Assembly: GCA_021107755.1 (NCBI GenBank) | Contig: JAIOSF010000026.1 | Span: 62,001 to 126,000, forward strand | Direction of reading: 5' to 3' | Length of the DNA: 64,000 nt | Source: Arcobacteraceae bacterium | GTDB lineage: Bacteria > Campylobacterota > Campylobacteria > Campylobacterales > Arcobacteraceae | Shown here: positions 53,798 to 63,250 of the stretch, in pieces | Numbering within the stretch: position 1 is the stretch's first letter | Layout: the number at the start of each line of letters is the position of its first letter | Program-made: the position numbers and the translations under genes | Notes under the pieces: model-generated | Seen by the model: the letters and a program-made list of their open reading frames with translations, nothing else | Database searches by the model: none | Told to the model about the DNA's origin: nothing

Positions 53798-56700
53798 ATT
53801 TGCCATAAATAGACCCATTACAACACTTATGGGTGTATTGACTTTTATAGTTTTTGGACTTATGTCATATAAAACTATGCCTATAAATCTTTTCCCAAAT
53901 GTGGATTTTCCTGTTGTTACAATTCAAACAGCATATAATGGTGCAGATGCAAGTACTGTTGAGACTAAAATTACTGATAAAATTGAAGAGGTAGTCAGTG
54001 GAATTGATGGTATAGATAAGCTGATGTCAAGTAGTTACGATGGCTTAAGTGTAGTGACTATTCAGTTTGAACTTTTTAAAGACTTAGATATAGCAACAAA
54101 TGATGTAAGAGATAAAATAGGCTCTCTTATATTGCCAGATGAAGCAGAAAAATCAGTTGTTAAGAAGCTAGGAGCTACAGGGGCTGTTATCTCACTTTTT
54201 GTATCTACAAAAAAAGGGGATGCAACAGCTTTGATGCGATTAGCAGATGAGAAACTAAAGCCAAAACTTCAAAGAATACAAGGAGTAGGAGAGGTAAATA
54301 TTGTAGGGTATCAAGATAGAGAGATACGAATATACATTAATCCTTTTTTACTCAATAAATACAATTTAACCCCTTATGAACTCCAGCAAATAATAAGTAG
54401 CCAAAATATTTCACAAGGGGCAGGAAAACTTATCAATGATGATAAAGAGATAATCATAAAAGTACAAGCAGATGCCCTTAGTGTGGAAGCATTATCCAAT
54501 ATATTTATAAAACAAGGTATCAAGTTAAAAGATATTGCTAAGATTGAAGATGGGTTAAGTGATACGAGTAGTTTCTCTTCATACAATGGAAATCAAGGTG
54601 TAATGCTTGAGGTGAAAAAAATATCTGGTGAAAATGTACTCAATATTATCAAAGGTGTTAAAGAAGTTTTACCAAGACTTGAAACAATAGCAGGGGAAGA
54701 TTACCAAATACAGTTATTACAAGATCAAAGTGATAAGATAATGGTAAATATAAATAATGTAACTTTTGACCTTATTTATGGTTCTATTTTGGCTATTATA
54801 ATTGTATTTTTCTTTTTACGAAATTTTACTGCAACTTTTGTTTCTGCTCTTGCAATTCCTACTTCTATTATAGGTACCTTTGCTATTATTGATTGGTTGG
54901 GGTATGATTTAAATCGTTTGACACTTATTGGTCTTACATTAGCTATTGGGATATTTATCGATGATGCTATTGTTGTTATTGAAAATATTACCAAAAAACT
55001 AGAGCAGGGACTTGAGCCATTTAAAGCTTCAGTTGAAGGGATCAAAGAGGTTGCTTTCTCTATCTTAGCTATCTCTTCTGTTTTACTTGCTGTTTTTATA
55101 CCAGTTGCTTTTATGGATGGGATTGTGGGGATGTTTTTTAACTCTTTTGCCATGACTGTTGCTGCTGGTATTATATTGTCTTATCTAGTAGCTGTTATGT
55201 TTATTCCTACTGTTGGTGCTAGAGTTTTAAATGCAAGTGAAAGTAAGTTTTACCATTTTACAGAGCCTTTTTTTGTGAAGTTAGATAAAACTTATGTTGC
55301 TATATTAAAACAGCTTTTGAGATTTAAAACATTAACTATAGTTTTAACTATTGGATTACTTATAGCTTCTACAAAACTTACTGTTGGTATGGATTTTATG
55401 CCTATGGAAGATAATAGTGAGTTTCAAGTATTTATTAAAGCACCAGTTGGTACAAATCTAGAAAATATGAAACAAAAAATACAATCATTAGTTGATAAAA
55501 TAGAAAAAGACAGTGTTGTTGAATATAGTGTAATCTCTATAGGATACAATAGTGCAAAAGAGATAAACAAAGCGAAAATTTATGTAAAGATGAAACCAAA
55601 AGAGCAGAGAGCGGGTATCTCTCAAGAGGATATGGTAGTAAAATATACCAATGAGTTTAAATCAATTAAAGATATGACAATTACAGTTGAAGACTTACCA
55701 CCTTTTGATACAGGAAGTTCTAATGCCCCAGTTCAAATTGTAATAACAGGAGATAGCCTAGATGTACTGGAAAAAACCACAACAAAAGTTATGGAGATGT
55801 TGCAAAATACAAAAGGGCTAGTAAATATAGATAGAGACTATGAGAGTGGAAAACCACAAATTAAAATCAATATCAAAAGACAAAATACTCAAGTAGCAGG
55901 GGTGAGTGCAAACGAGATAGCAGGGGTATTAGCAAGTGCATATAGTAGTGATAGAGCAATCTCTTTTTATGAAGAGAAAGGGAGACAGTTTGATATAACA
56001 CTTCGATTTGAAGATCAGTATAGAAAATCAATTGATGATATGAAAAGATTACAGGTGCGAGCTAGTAATGGGGAGTTTGTATCTTTAGAAGGGCTTGTAA
56101 CTTTCCAAGAAGATACAACAACTGCTTCTATAAATAGATTTGATAGGGAGAGAAAAGTTCTCGTAACTGCTGGGTTGTTTGGCGATAGTTTAAACAATGT
56201 TGTAACAACAATAGATACAAATATAAAAGAATTGTTACCACAAGGGTATAACTATAGATATACAGGGGATATAGAAAATATGGCAGATACAGCAGCTGCA
56301 TTTGGTGGTGCTGTACTTTTAGCTGTTATATTGATATATCTTATTTTAGCAGCACTGTATGAATCTTTTTTACAACCTTTGATTATTATGGTTTCTATGC
56401 CTCTATCTTTTACTGGGGTTATGGTAGCTTTATATTTAAGTGGAAATAGTTTTAGTTTATTTGTGATGATTGGTATAATCTTACTTTTAGGTATGGTTGG
56501 GAAAAATGCGATTTTAGTTGTTGATTTTGCAAATAAGGCAGTGGAAGATGGAAAAAGTGTAGATGATGCACTTTTAGAAGCTGGTGAGAAACGGCTTCGA
56601 CCAATTTTGATGACAACATTTGCTATGATTGGTGCTATGGCACCACTTGCATTTGGAACAGGTGCAGGGAGTGAGTCAAATGCACCTATGGCATTAGCTA

Positions 56701-56822
56701 TTATTGGGGGACTTGTAAGTTCTACAGTGCTGACACTCCTTGTTGTACCTGCAATGTATAAGTTTATCTATCCTGTGGATAGATTTTTAAGAAAATTTTA
56801 TGAGAAGGGGAAAGTTGTATGA
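53790..56822 (+). CDS. RND efflux pump (second), without adjacent adaptor
   Basis: The 1010-aa protein is a full-length RND pump: FAINRPITTLMGVLTFIVFG opens it, and twelve membrane segments are expected. The proton-relay Asp pair is in IFIDDAIVVIENITKK and the Lys in GMVGKNAILVVDFA. The two large periplasmic loops are present. There is no adaptor or TolC gene in this operon, unlike usual HAE1 pumps. Either it borrows the adaptors at 42373 or 51200, or the gene at 53171 replaces the adaptor. The 3' end overlaps the DUF2798 gene by 4 nt. Confidence 0.93.
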   Translation: MYKFAINRPITTLMGVLTFIVFGLMSYKTMPINLFPNVDFPVVTIQTAYNGADASTVETKITDKIEEVVSGIDGIDKLMSSSYDGLSVVTIQFELFKDLDIATNDVRDKIGSLILPDEAEKSVVKKLGATGAVISLFVSTKKGDATALMRLADEKLKPKLQRIQGVGEVNIVGYQDREIRIYINPFLLNKYNLTPYELQQIISSQNISQGAGKLINDDKEIIIKVQADALSVEALSNIFIKQGIKLKDIAKIEDGLSDTSSFSSYNGNQGVMLEVKKISGENVLNIIKGVKEVLPRLETIAGEDYQIQLLQDQSDKIMVNINNVTFDLIYGSILAIIIVFFFLRNFTATFVSALAIPTSIIGTFAIIDWLGYDLNRLTLIGLTLAIGIFIDDAIVVIENITKKLEQGLEPFKASVEGIKEVAFSILAISSVLLAVFIPVAFMDGIVGMFFNSFAMTVAAGIILSYLVAVMFIPTVGARVLNASESKFYHFTEPFFVKLDKTYVAILKQLLRFKTLTIVLTIGLLIASTKLTVGMDFMPMEDNSEFQVFIKAPVGTNLENMKQKIQSLVDKIEKDSVVEYSVISIGYNSAKEINKAKIYVKMKPKEQRAGISQEDMVVKYTNEFKSIKDMTITVEDLPPFDTGSSNAPVQIVITGDSLDVLEKTTTKVMEMLQNTKGLVNIDRDYESGKPQIKINIKRQNTQVAGVSANEIAGVLASAYSSDRAISFYEEKGRQFDITLRFEDQYRKSIDDMKRLQVRASNGEFVSLEGLVTFQEDTTTASINRFDRERKVLVTAGLFGDSLNNVVTTIDTNIKELLPQGYNYRYTGDIENMADTAAAFGGAVLLAVILIYLILAALYESFLQPLIIMVSMPLSFTGVMVALYLSGNSFSLFVMIGIILLLGMVGKNAILVVDFANKAVEDGKSVDDALLEAGEKRLRPILMTTFAMIGAMAPLAFGTGAGSESNAPMALAIIGGLVSSTVLTLLVVPAMYKFIYPVDRFLRKFYEKGKVV

Positions 56823-57043
56823 TAAATAAAAAGTATGAGTTTATATTATTTGCATTTTTAATGGCCGCTTTTATGGCTGGTTTTATGAGTTTTATTGTAA
56901 CTCTAATAAATATTGGATTTGTTGATGGAATTTTGTGGTTTTGGTTAGAGGCATATTGGAAAGCATTTTTAGTAGCGTTTCCAACTATTTTTGTAGTTGT
57001 ACCACAAGTGCGAAGAGTTGTAGCACGACTTATTAAAGATTAA
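56819..57043 (+). CDS. DUF2798 small membrane protein
   Basis: The 74-aa protein has two membrane segments (FILFAFLMAAFMAGFMSFIV and WKAFLVAFPTIFVVVPQV) and the DUF2798 pattern, including the WFWLEAYWKAFLVAFP block and the basic VRRVVARL end. The function is unknown. The start overlaps the pump stop codon by 4 nt, so it is coupled to the pump and may be a small accessory subunit. The last codons form one arm of a terminator shared with the convergent soxZ. Confidence 0.85.
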   Translation: MINKKYEFILFAFLMAAFMAGFMSFIVTLINIGFVDGILWFWLEAYWKAFLVAFPTIFVVVPQVRRVVARLIKD

Positions 57044-57066
57044 ATAGTACTCACTATTTAATCTTT
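57035..57066. terminator. Bidirectional terminator embedded in both gene ends
   Basis: AAAGATTAAATAGT and ACTATTTAATCTTT form a perfect 14-bp stem with a 4-nt loop. The two arms contain the last codons and stop codons of the convergent DUF2798 and soxZ genes. Confidence 0.7.
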
Positions 57067-57347
57067 GCTGTGTCTACTTTTTCATTTCCTAAAAGGTCTT
57101 TCCATACCATTTTTAAAGTATCACCTTTTTTAGCCCCTTTAAAATAGTATTTTACATATGGGTCTCTTGATAAAGTTTGACTTGTAGTTGCTTCAAATAC
57201 AATTGTGTCTCCAACGGTACCTATCATATTTGTAATATAGTTTGCAGTTTTCCCTTGTCTCTTTGCTTCTGCTTTACTTAGCATAATGTGTTTAGCCATC
57301 ATTTTTACTACAACAATCCCATTTTTTAATTTTGCTTTTATTCTCAT
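57054..57347 (-). CDS. soxZ: SoxZ-like sulfur-carrier subunit, solo
   Basis: SoxZ partners SoxY, which carries thiosulfate intermediates in the periplasmic Sox pathway. The 97-aa protein begins MRIKAKLKNGIVVVKMMAKH, matches the beta-sandwich pattern with NYITNMIGTVGDTIVFEATTSQTLSRDPYVKYYFKGAK, and has the usual length. No soxY is next to it, and no other sox gene is in the window. It may pair with a SoxY encoded elsewhere. No signal peptide is visible, as is normal for SoxZ, which is exported with SoxY. Confidence 0.85.
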   Translation of the reverse strand: MRIKAKLKNGIVVVKMMAKHIMLSKAEAKRQGKTANYITNMIGTVGDTIVFEATTSQTLSRDPYVKYYFKGAKKGDTLKMVWKDLLGNEKVDTAKIK

Positions 57348-57466
57348 AGTATCTATCCTTTTTTATAATAAAATATTATATCAGAAAAAATAGTAATTTT
57401 CATTTATATTTGGTTAAACATTGATTAATTTTGATTATCTATAATTTTAAAAAATAAGGGAATAAT

Positions 57467-57949
57467 ATGAATAAAATTTTTACAAAAGATATGGCAACAT
57501 CCTTAACTACATTAGTATTTGTTGTTATGGGGATTAGTGGTGTTATGATGTATTTTCATCTTATGGATAATTATGTCAAAGAGATGCATGAGGTACTAGG
57601 ATTAGTATTTGTAGCAGTTGTGTTTTTTCATGTTTTTTTCAATTGGAAAAGTATGAAAAAATATTTTTCAAAAAAAGTTTTTTTATTTTCAACAATAATT
57701 ATTATTGCTGTAACAATTGGATTTGTCACAAATGCCCCAAGTGGAACTAATCCAAAGGGTGCAATAATAAAAGCTGTATTATCAGCACCAATTGAAGATT
57801 CTGTAGTTGTGTTAGGATTAGATATGGAAACATTAGAATTAAAATTAAAAAATGCAAATATACTGTTTAATGATGAATCAACAATCTCACAAATAGCAAA
57901 AGCAAATAATATATCACCTTTTAAAGTAGTAGCAATAATAAATGAATAA
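57467..57949 (+). CDS. DUF4405 membrane protein, possible b-type cytochrome
   Basis: The protein has three membrane segments: about 12-30, 45-62 and 73-90. Histidines in MYFHLMD, KEMHEVLG and FFHVFFNW sit where haem ligands occur in DUF4405 proteins. The C-terminal 60 residues are soluble and end with ISQIAKANNISPFKVVAIIN. Haem binding is inferred from family and His placement. The start has AAGGGA upstream and TATAAT at 57440-57445. The MFS gene follows after 44 nt. Confidence 0.83.
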   Translation: MNKIFTKDMATSLTTLVFVVMGISGVMMYFHLMDNYVKEMHEVLGLVFVAVVFFHVFFNWKSMKKYFSKKVFLFSTIIIIAVTIGFVTNAPSGTNPKGAIIKAVLSAPIEDSVVVLGLDMETLELKLKNANILFNDESTISQIAKANNISPFKVVAIINE

Positions 57950-58003
57950 CTTGATTCACATTATAATTAATAAACTATAAGTTATAATTTCAAATGAATC
58001 AAG
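57950..58003 (+). promoter_or_regulatory. Long nested inverted repeat at the start of the MFS gene
   Basis: CTTGATTCA (57950-57958) pairs with TGAATCAAG (57995-58003), and inside it ATTATAA (57960-57966) pairs with TTATAAT (57982-57988). The outer arm covers the start codon of the MFS gene, the inner arm its TATAAT box. It may be a hairpin terminator for the upstream gene or an operator. Confidence 0.5.
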
Positions 58004-59178
58004 AAATCAAACAAACTTTACCAAAAGGTTTTGTAGTTATTTTAGCTATGCTTACATCCATATCCCCAATGGCAATGGATGTTTATCTTCCCTCTTTTAC
58101 ACAAATATCAAAATATTTTTATACCTCAATTGATCAAATTGAGGTAACTTTGAGTATCTATCTTATTGGTTTTGCATTAGGACAACTTGTAGGTGGTCCA
58201 TTTTCTGATAGATATGGGAGAAAATTGTTTATATTTATTGGTTTAAGTATTTATATACTATTTTCTTTTATGATTAGTATTGCCTCTAGTGTTGAGCAAT
58301 TATGGGTATTTAGATTTTTTCAAGCTATTGGTGGTGGATTTGCTGTTGTAAATACAAGTGCAATTGTAAGAGATATGTTCCATGGAAAAGAGGGTGCAAA
58401 AGTGTTCTCAATGATCTCTATGGTTATGATGATAGCACCAATGGTTGCACCAGTTGTTGGTGCAACTATTTTACACTTTTCTTCTTGGCAGTTTATATTT
58501 ATTTTTTTGTCTTTTTATGCTATTTTACTGTTGTTTTTTATAACAAAATTACCAGAAACTTCCCCTAAAAATAAAACTAAAAATATGTTTACAAACTATA
58601 TAATTATACTAAAAAATAAAAATGCAGTATTGTTGATGTTAGCAGGTGGATTTGGAATTGCCGCTTTATTTATTTTTATTACTAAATCCTCTTTTATATA
58701 TATGGAGTATTATAAATTAGATACTATGCATTTTTCATTGCTTTTTGGATTAAATGCAGCTGGATTAATAGTAGCGACAAAACTTAATATAATATTGCTT
58801 GAAAAATACTCCTCTTTAAAGCTATTTTTATTTGCAATTATTGCACAAATTTGTTTTGCTATGGGATTGTATTTTATCTCATCATTGAATATCTTGCCTC
58901 TGATGATAATTGGATTTGTACTGTATGTATCAACATTAGGATTAATTTTTGCAAATGTGTTATCTTTACTTCTTGAACATTTTAAAACAATTAGTGCCAC
59001 GGCAACTGCTTTAAATGGTGTTATAGGTTTTTCAATTTCAGCTTTTATTGGTTTTGTGGCTAGTTTACTCCATGATGGTACTCTTGATAACATATTTTAT
59101 CTTATGATAATCACCTCTTTTACATCATTAGTAATATTACTAATTCTAATACAAAAGAAGAAAAAAGTTTCTCAATAA
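57994..59178 (+). CDS. MFS drug transporter, Bcr/CflA type
   Basis: A 12-segment major facilitator of the Bcr/CflA group: MAMDVYLPSFTQISKYF in the first loop with the conserved Asp, then LVGGPFSDRYGRKLFIF (motif A) and RFFQAIGGGFAVVNTSAIVRDMF. The length of 394 aa is normal. Substrates in this group include bicyclomycin, chloramphenicol and sulfonamides, but this one is not assignable. TATAAT lies 5 nt before the ATG and no ribosome site is visible. The start codon is inside a hairpin (57950-58003). Confidence 0.92.
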   Translation: MNQEIKQTLPKGFVVILAMLTSISPMAMDVYLPSFTQISKYFYTSIDQIEVTLSIYLIGFALGQLVGGPFSDRYGRKLFIFIGLSIYILFSFMISIASSVEQLWVFRFFQAIGGGFAVVNTSAIVRDMFHGKEGAKVFSMISMVMMIAPMVAPVVGATILHFSSWQFIFIFLSFYAILLLFFITKLPETSPKNKTKNMFTNYIIILKNKNAVLLMLAGGFGIAALFIFITKSSFIYMEYYKLDTMHFSLLFGLNAAGLIVATKLNIILLEKYSSLKLFLFAIIAQICFAMGLYFISSLNILPLMIIGFVLYVSTLGLIFANVLSLLLEHFKTISATATALNGVIGFSISAFIGFVASLLHDGTLDNIFYLMIITSFTSLVILLILIQKKKKVSQ

Positions 59179-59247
59179 TTTCTAAAATATGTTTACTATT
59201 GTAACATGTGATAAAGTTTTATACACAAAAAGTTACAAAAATGTACA

Positions 59248-59282
59248 AATGCTACTTTAATGCTACATAGTACACATACAAT
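59248..59282 (+). promoter_or_regulatory. Acetate-cluster promoter: AATGCTA-N4-AATGCTA and -10 box
   Basis: AATGCTA occurs at 59248-59254 and 59259-59265 (11-bp period), followed by CATAGTA, and TACAAT (59277-59282) as -10. The second repeat lies over the -35 region. The same element, at the same distances, occurs at 63946-63980. No other site of this kind was noticed in the window. Confidence 0.65.
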
Positions 59283-59311
59283 CACTTTGATATTAAAAAA
59301 AGGAGAATATT

Positions 59312-59629
59312 GTGGATAAAACTATGATTGACAAAATCAAAGCGAATCCCTCTTATCAGAAATTGATTACTGAAAGAGGTGCTTTTGCTTGGAAATTAAC
59401 AATTACAATTTTAGTGGTTTACTATGCATTTATTTTATTTATTGCATTTAGCCCTGAAACACTTGGTGCTAGTATTAGTGGAGGACTTACAACATGGGGT
59501 ATTCCAATTGGTATGGCTATTATTGTTTTTGCATTTGCGTTAACAGGAATTTATGTTAAAAGAGCAAACAGTGAATTTGATGATCTGTTACAACAAGTTA
59601 AAGATGATATTGCAAAGGAGATGAAGTAA
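59312..59629 (+). CDS. DUF485 membrane protein, ActP partner
   Basis: The 105-aa protein has two membrane segments and the DUF485 signature: [32 protein letters not shown] in part, and the block [26 protein letters not shown]485 proteins (YjcH in E. coli) accompany acetate permeases of the ActP type. The GTG start is preceded by AAAAAAGGAGAA, a strong ribosome site. The last base overlaps the first of actP. Confidence 0.92.
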   Translation: MDKTMIDKIKANPSYQKLITERGAFAWKLTITILVVYYAFILFIAFSPETLGASISGGLTTWGIPIGMAIIVFAFALTGIYVKRANSEFDDLLQQVKDDIAKEMK

Positions 59630-61293
59630 TGGTAAAAATTTTATCTGCTTTAATGTTAAGTGCAGTTGCAGTTTTTGCAGCAGGTGCTGATCTAGGTGCT
59701 GGTACAAAACAAGATTTAAATGTACCTGCTATTATTATGTTCTTTATGTTCGTTTTTGCAACTCTTGGTATTACATACTGGGCTTCTAAAAAAACAAAAA
59801 GTGCAAGTGACTTTTATACTGCAGGTGGTGGTATAACAGGTACTCAAAATGGTATGGCGATTGCTGGAGATTATATGTCAGCAGCATCATTTTTAGGTAT
59901 TACTGGTATGGTATATTTAAAAGGATATGATGGACTTATTTTCTCTATTGGATTTTTAGTTGGTTGGCCAGTAATTTTATTTATGATCTCTGAGCAACTT
60001 AGAAACTTAGGTAAATATACATTTGCAGATGTTACAGCTTATAGATTAAGACAAAAACCTGTTAGAATTTTAGCAGCACTTGGTTCTATTGCAGTTGTTA
60101 TTTTATACCTAATTGCTCAAATGGTTGGTTCTGGAAAACTAATTGAGATATTATTTGGACTTGATTATGAGTTTGCCGTTGTTTTAGTTGGTGCACTAAT
60201 GGTAATGTATGTGGCTTTCGGTGGTATGCTTGCAACTACTTGGGTACAAATTATTAAAGCTGTTTTATTATTAGCTGGTACAACATTTATGTCAATTATG
60301 GTTATGGCACAATTTGGATTTAGTTTTGAAGAGTTATTTAAAACTGCAACAGAGATTCACTCTCAAGGTGTTGCAATTATGAGCCCAGGTGGACTTGTAA
60401 GTGATCCTGTTTCTGCAATCTCTTTAGGTATTGCTTTAATGTTTGGTACAGCTGGTCTTCCTCATATTCTTATGAGATTCTTTACTGTTGCTGATGCAAA
60501 AGAGGCTAGAAAGTCTGTATTTGTTGCAACTGGTTTAATTGGTTATTTCTATATCCTTACATTTATTATGGGATTTGGTGCTATTGTACTTGTTCTTGGT
60601 GCTGAGGGTAACATCTATTGGGATGACGCTACAAACACATTAAGAGGTATGAATAATATGGCAGCTATTTGGCTAGCACATGCTGTTGGTGGTGATTACT
60701 TCCTTGGATTTATCTCTGCTGTTGCATTTGCTACTATTTTAGCAGTTGTTTCTGGACTTACATTAGCTGGTGCATCTGCTATATCACATGACCTTTATGC
60801 AAATGCTTTTGCTAAAGAGGGTGAAAAGGTAGATGAGTTACAAGAGATGAGAGTTTCTAAATATGCTACTTTAGCTATTGGTGTTGTTGCGATTATTTTT
60901 GGTATTGCATTTGAGAAACAAAACATTGCGTTTGTTGTTGCACTTGCATTTACAATCGCTGCAAGTGCAAACTTCCCAGTATTATTTATGTCAATTTTCT
61001 GGAAAGGTTTAACAACTAGAGGTGCAGTACTTGGTGGATATATTGGTCTTGCATCTGCACTTATCCTTGTTATCTTAGGTCCAGTTGTATGGACAAGTAT
61101 TTTAGGAAATGCTGAGGCAATTGTACCTTACAAATTCCCAGCTGTATTTAGTGTGCCTATTGCATTTATTGCAATTTGGTTCTTCTCTATAACTGATAGC
61201 AGTGATGATGCAGCTAGATGTCAAGAAGAATTTGAAGCTCAAAATATCAGATGTCAAACTGGTATTGGTGCAGATGGTGCAGTTAATCACTAA
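59629..61293 (+). CDS. actP: Cation/acetate symporter ActP
   Basis: A sodium:solute symporter family protein of 554 aa with 13 or so membrane segments. A signal-like N-terminus (ending VFAAGADLG) is typical of ActP. Family blocks are [48 protein letters not shown] and [30 protein letters not shown]. It imports acetate and related short carboxylates. It overlaps the DUF485 gene by 1 nt. A strong terminator follows. Confidence 0.93.
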   Translation: MVKILSALMLSAVAVFAAGADLGAGTKQDLNVPAIIMFFMFVFATLGITYWASKKTKSASDFYTAGGGITGTQNGMAIAGDYMSAASFLGITGMVYLKGYDGLIFSIGFLVGWPVILFMISEQLRNLGKYTFADVTAYRLRQKPVRILAALGSIAVVILYLIAQMVGSGKLIEILFGLDYEFAVVLVGALMVMYVAFGGMLATTWVQIIKAVLLLAGTTFMSIMVMAQFGFSFEELFKTATEIHSQGVAIMSPGGLVSDPVSAISLGIALMFGTAGLPHILMRFFTVADAKEARKSVFVATGLIGYFYILTFIMGFGAIVLVLGAEGNIYWDDATNTLRGMNNMAAIWLAHAVGGDYFLGFISAVAFATILAVVSGLTLAGASAISHDLYANAFAKEGEKVDELQEMRVSKYATLAIGVVAIIFGIAFEKQNIAFVVALAFTIAASANFPVLFMSIFWKGLTTRGAVLGGYIGLASALILVILGPVVWTSILGNAEAIVPYKFPAVFSVPIAFIAIWFFSITDSSDDAARCQEEFEAQNIRCQTGIGADGAVNH

Positions 61294-61336
61294 AAAGTAA
61301 ATGAGACAAAGTTTAGTTAGAATTTAAAATCAAATT

Positions 61337-61365
61337 AAAGCCCCTTATTTAAAGGGGCTTTTTTT
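61337..61365 (+). terminator. Intrinsic terminator after actP
   Basis: AAAGCCCCTT and AAGGGGCTTT form a 10-bp GC-containing stem with a 5-nt loop, followed by a T-run. It separates actP from the DUF294 gene. Confidence 0.9.
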
Positions 61366-61410
61366 ATGTAATTTGTATTATGATTATATAAGAAAAGTAA
61401 AGGAAAATAT

Positions 61411-63246
61411 ATGAGTCTTTTAGAGATAAAAAGTTTTATTAAAAATATAAAACCTTTTGATAATTTATTAAATAATGAGCTTGAAGAGGTTTGTAGTCAC
61501 TTAGATATATTATATTTTAAAGACAATGAAGAGATTTTATCTCCTGCTAAAAATGCTGAATATCTTTATTTTATTATTAAAGGTGTGGTGCAAGAAAAAC
61601 TAGAAGAGGAGGTGGTATCTGTATATTCTGCTAATGAGTATTTTGATCCTATAACACTCATTGAAAATAAAATAAAAAATACTTTTGTCACTGTACAAGA
61701 GTCAATTTTATATGCACTACCAAAAGAGATATTTCTAAAATATATGTATCAAAATGACGCCTTAGAGAGTTATTTTTTTTCAACTATTTCACAAAAATTA
61801 AATAGTAGTATGCAAAATGAACAAAAGAAAAAGTTATTAGATTTTGCTATGTCAAAGGTTGAAGATGCCTATTTACAAAAACCGATCTATATAGATGAAA
61901 CTGAAACTATCTATAGTACAGTTGTACAACTCACTACTAATAATATTCAATCAATTTTAGTTAAAAGAGCAGATGGTGAGATTGGTATTGTAACAGACTC
62001 AAGTTTTGTAAAAAAAGTACTTCTTAAAAGGATGGATGTAGATGGACCTATTAGTCAAATTACAACTTACGGTTTAAAATATATAGAAGCTACAGACTTT
62101 TTATTTAATGCCCAACTACAAATGGCAAAATACAATATTAAAAGACTTGTGGTAAGAAAAGAGGGTGAGATTGTAGGTATATTAGATATTGTGAGTCTTA
62201 GTAGCTTTTTTGCTTCTCATACACACTCAACTAGCATGTTAATAGAAGAGGCTAAAACTGTTGAAGAGTTAAAAGAAGCTAGTAGTAAGTTTATACGAAC
62301 TATTCGAGTACTGTATGAAAAAGGGGTAAAAGTGAGATATATCTCTAAATTAATATCTCAATTAAATAATAAACTATTTCAAAAGCTCTTTGAACTTACT
62401 GCACCAGAGGAATTGAAAACAAAATCAGCTTTAATAATTATGGGAAGTGAAGGGAGATCTGAACAAATACTACGAACAGATCAGGATAATGCATTGATTT
62501 TAGCAGATGATTGTAGTATGGAGTATGATGAGATTCTGAAATATACCCAAACTTTTACAAAACATCTTGTAGAGTTTGGGTATCCCCTTTGTGATGGGAA
62601 TATTATGGTATCAAATCCTTTTTGGGTACAAAATAGTACAAAGTTTAAAGAGACCATTTTTAATTGGATACATAAACCAAGTGAAGAGAACTATATGTAT
62701 TTAGCGATTTTCTATGATGCTGTTGCAATTACAGGAGATAATAAGTTATTGACTGATTTAAAAGAGTATATGTATACAATATGTGAAAATGCACCATCTT
62801 TTTATCCATATTTTGCGAAGCCTATTGTCTCATTTGAAACACCATTAGGATTATTTAGTGATTTTGTTGTGGATAAAGATTTACATAAAGATGAATTAGA
62901 TATTAAAAAAGGTGGAATTTTCCCTATTGTTCATGGGGTGAGAACTTTAGCTATAGAAAAAAAACTACATGAAACAAACACTGTAGATCGTTTAAAAGAA
63001 CTTCATGAGTTAGATATAATAGATGAAGAGTTTATGAATGAATTGACTGAAGCATTTAACTTTTTATTGACATTACGATTACGATTTAGGCTTGAAAAAA
63101 TAGATAAAAGAGAAGAGTTGGATAATTATATAAATCCATCTAGATTAACTATTTTAGAAAAAGATTTATTAAAAGATAGTTTAAAAATAGTGAATAAATT
63201 TAAAAAATTTATCACATATCATTGTAAAATAAATATGATAAGTTAA
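61411..63246 (+). CDS. DUF294 nucleotidyltransferase-like protein with cNMP and CBS domains
   Basis: The order is a cyclic-nucleotide-binding-like domain (about 1-135), a pair of CBS domains (about 145-270), the DUF294 nucleotidyltransferase-like domain with MGSEGRSEQILRTDQDNALI (about 340-370), and the DUF294 C-terminal helical domain (about 450-605). The family is signal-transducing in look, and in other bacteria is found next to actP, acs and CrbS/CrbR-type two-component genes. The adenine nucleotide bound by CBS domains may report energy state. The ATG is preceded by AAAGGAAAA. The exonuclease gene starts 4 nt later. Confidence 0.9.
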   Translation: MSLLEIKSFIKNIKPFDNLLNNELEEVCSHLDILYFKDNEEILSPAKNAEYLYFIIKGVVQEKLEEEVVSVYSANEYFDPITLIENKIKNTFVTVQESILYALPKEIFLKYMYQNDALESYFFSTISQKLNSSMQNEQKKKLLDFAMSKVEDAYLQKPIYIDETETIYSTVVQLTTNNIQSILVKRADGEIGIVTDSSFVKKVLLKRMDVDGPISQITTYGLKYIEATDFLFNAQLQMAKYNIKRLVVRKEGEIVGILDIVSLSSFFASHTHSTSMLIEEAKTVEELKEASSKFIRTIRVLYEKGVKVRYISKLISQLNNKLFQKLFELTAPEELKTKSALIIMGSEGRSEQILRTDQDNALILADDCSMEYDEILKYTQTFTKHLVEFGYPLCDGNIMVSNPFWVQNSTKFKETIFNWIHKPSEENYMYLAIFYDAVAITGDNKLLTDLKEYMYTICENAPSFYPYFAKPIVSFETPLGLFSDFVVDKDLHKDELDIKKGGIFPIVHGVRTLAIEKKLHETNTVDRLKELHELDIIDEEFMNELTEAFNFLLTLRLRFRLEKIDKREELDNYINPSRLTILEKDLLKDSLKIVNKFKKFITYHCKINMIS

Positions 63247-63250
63247 CGAT

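Noticed and set aside
59248-59272. Sigma-54 promoter at the AATGCTA repeats
   Set aside because: TGCTA is near TGC, but no GG at -24 with 10-bp spacing; the repeat architecture and -10 hexamer explain the site better.
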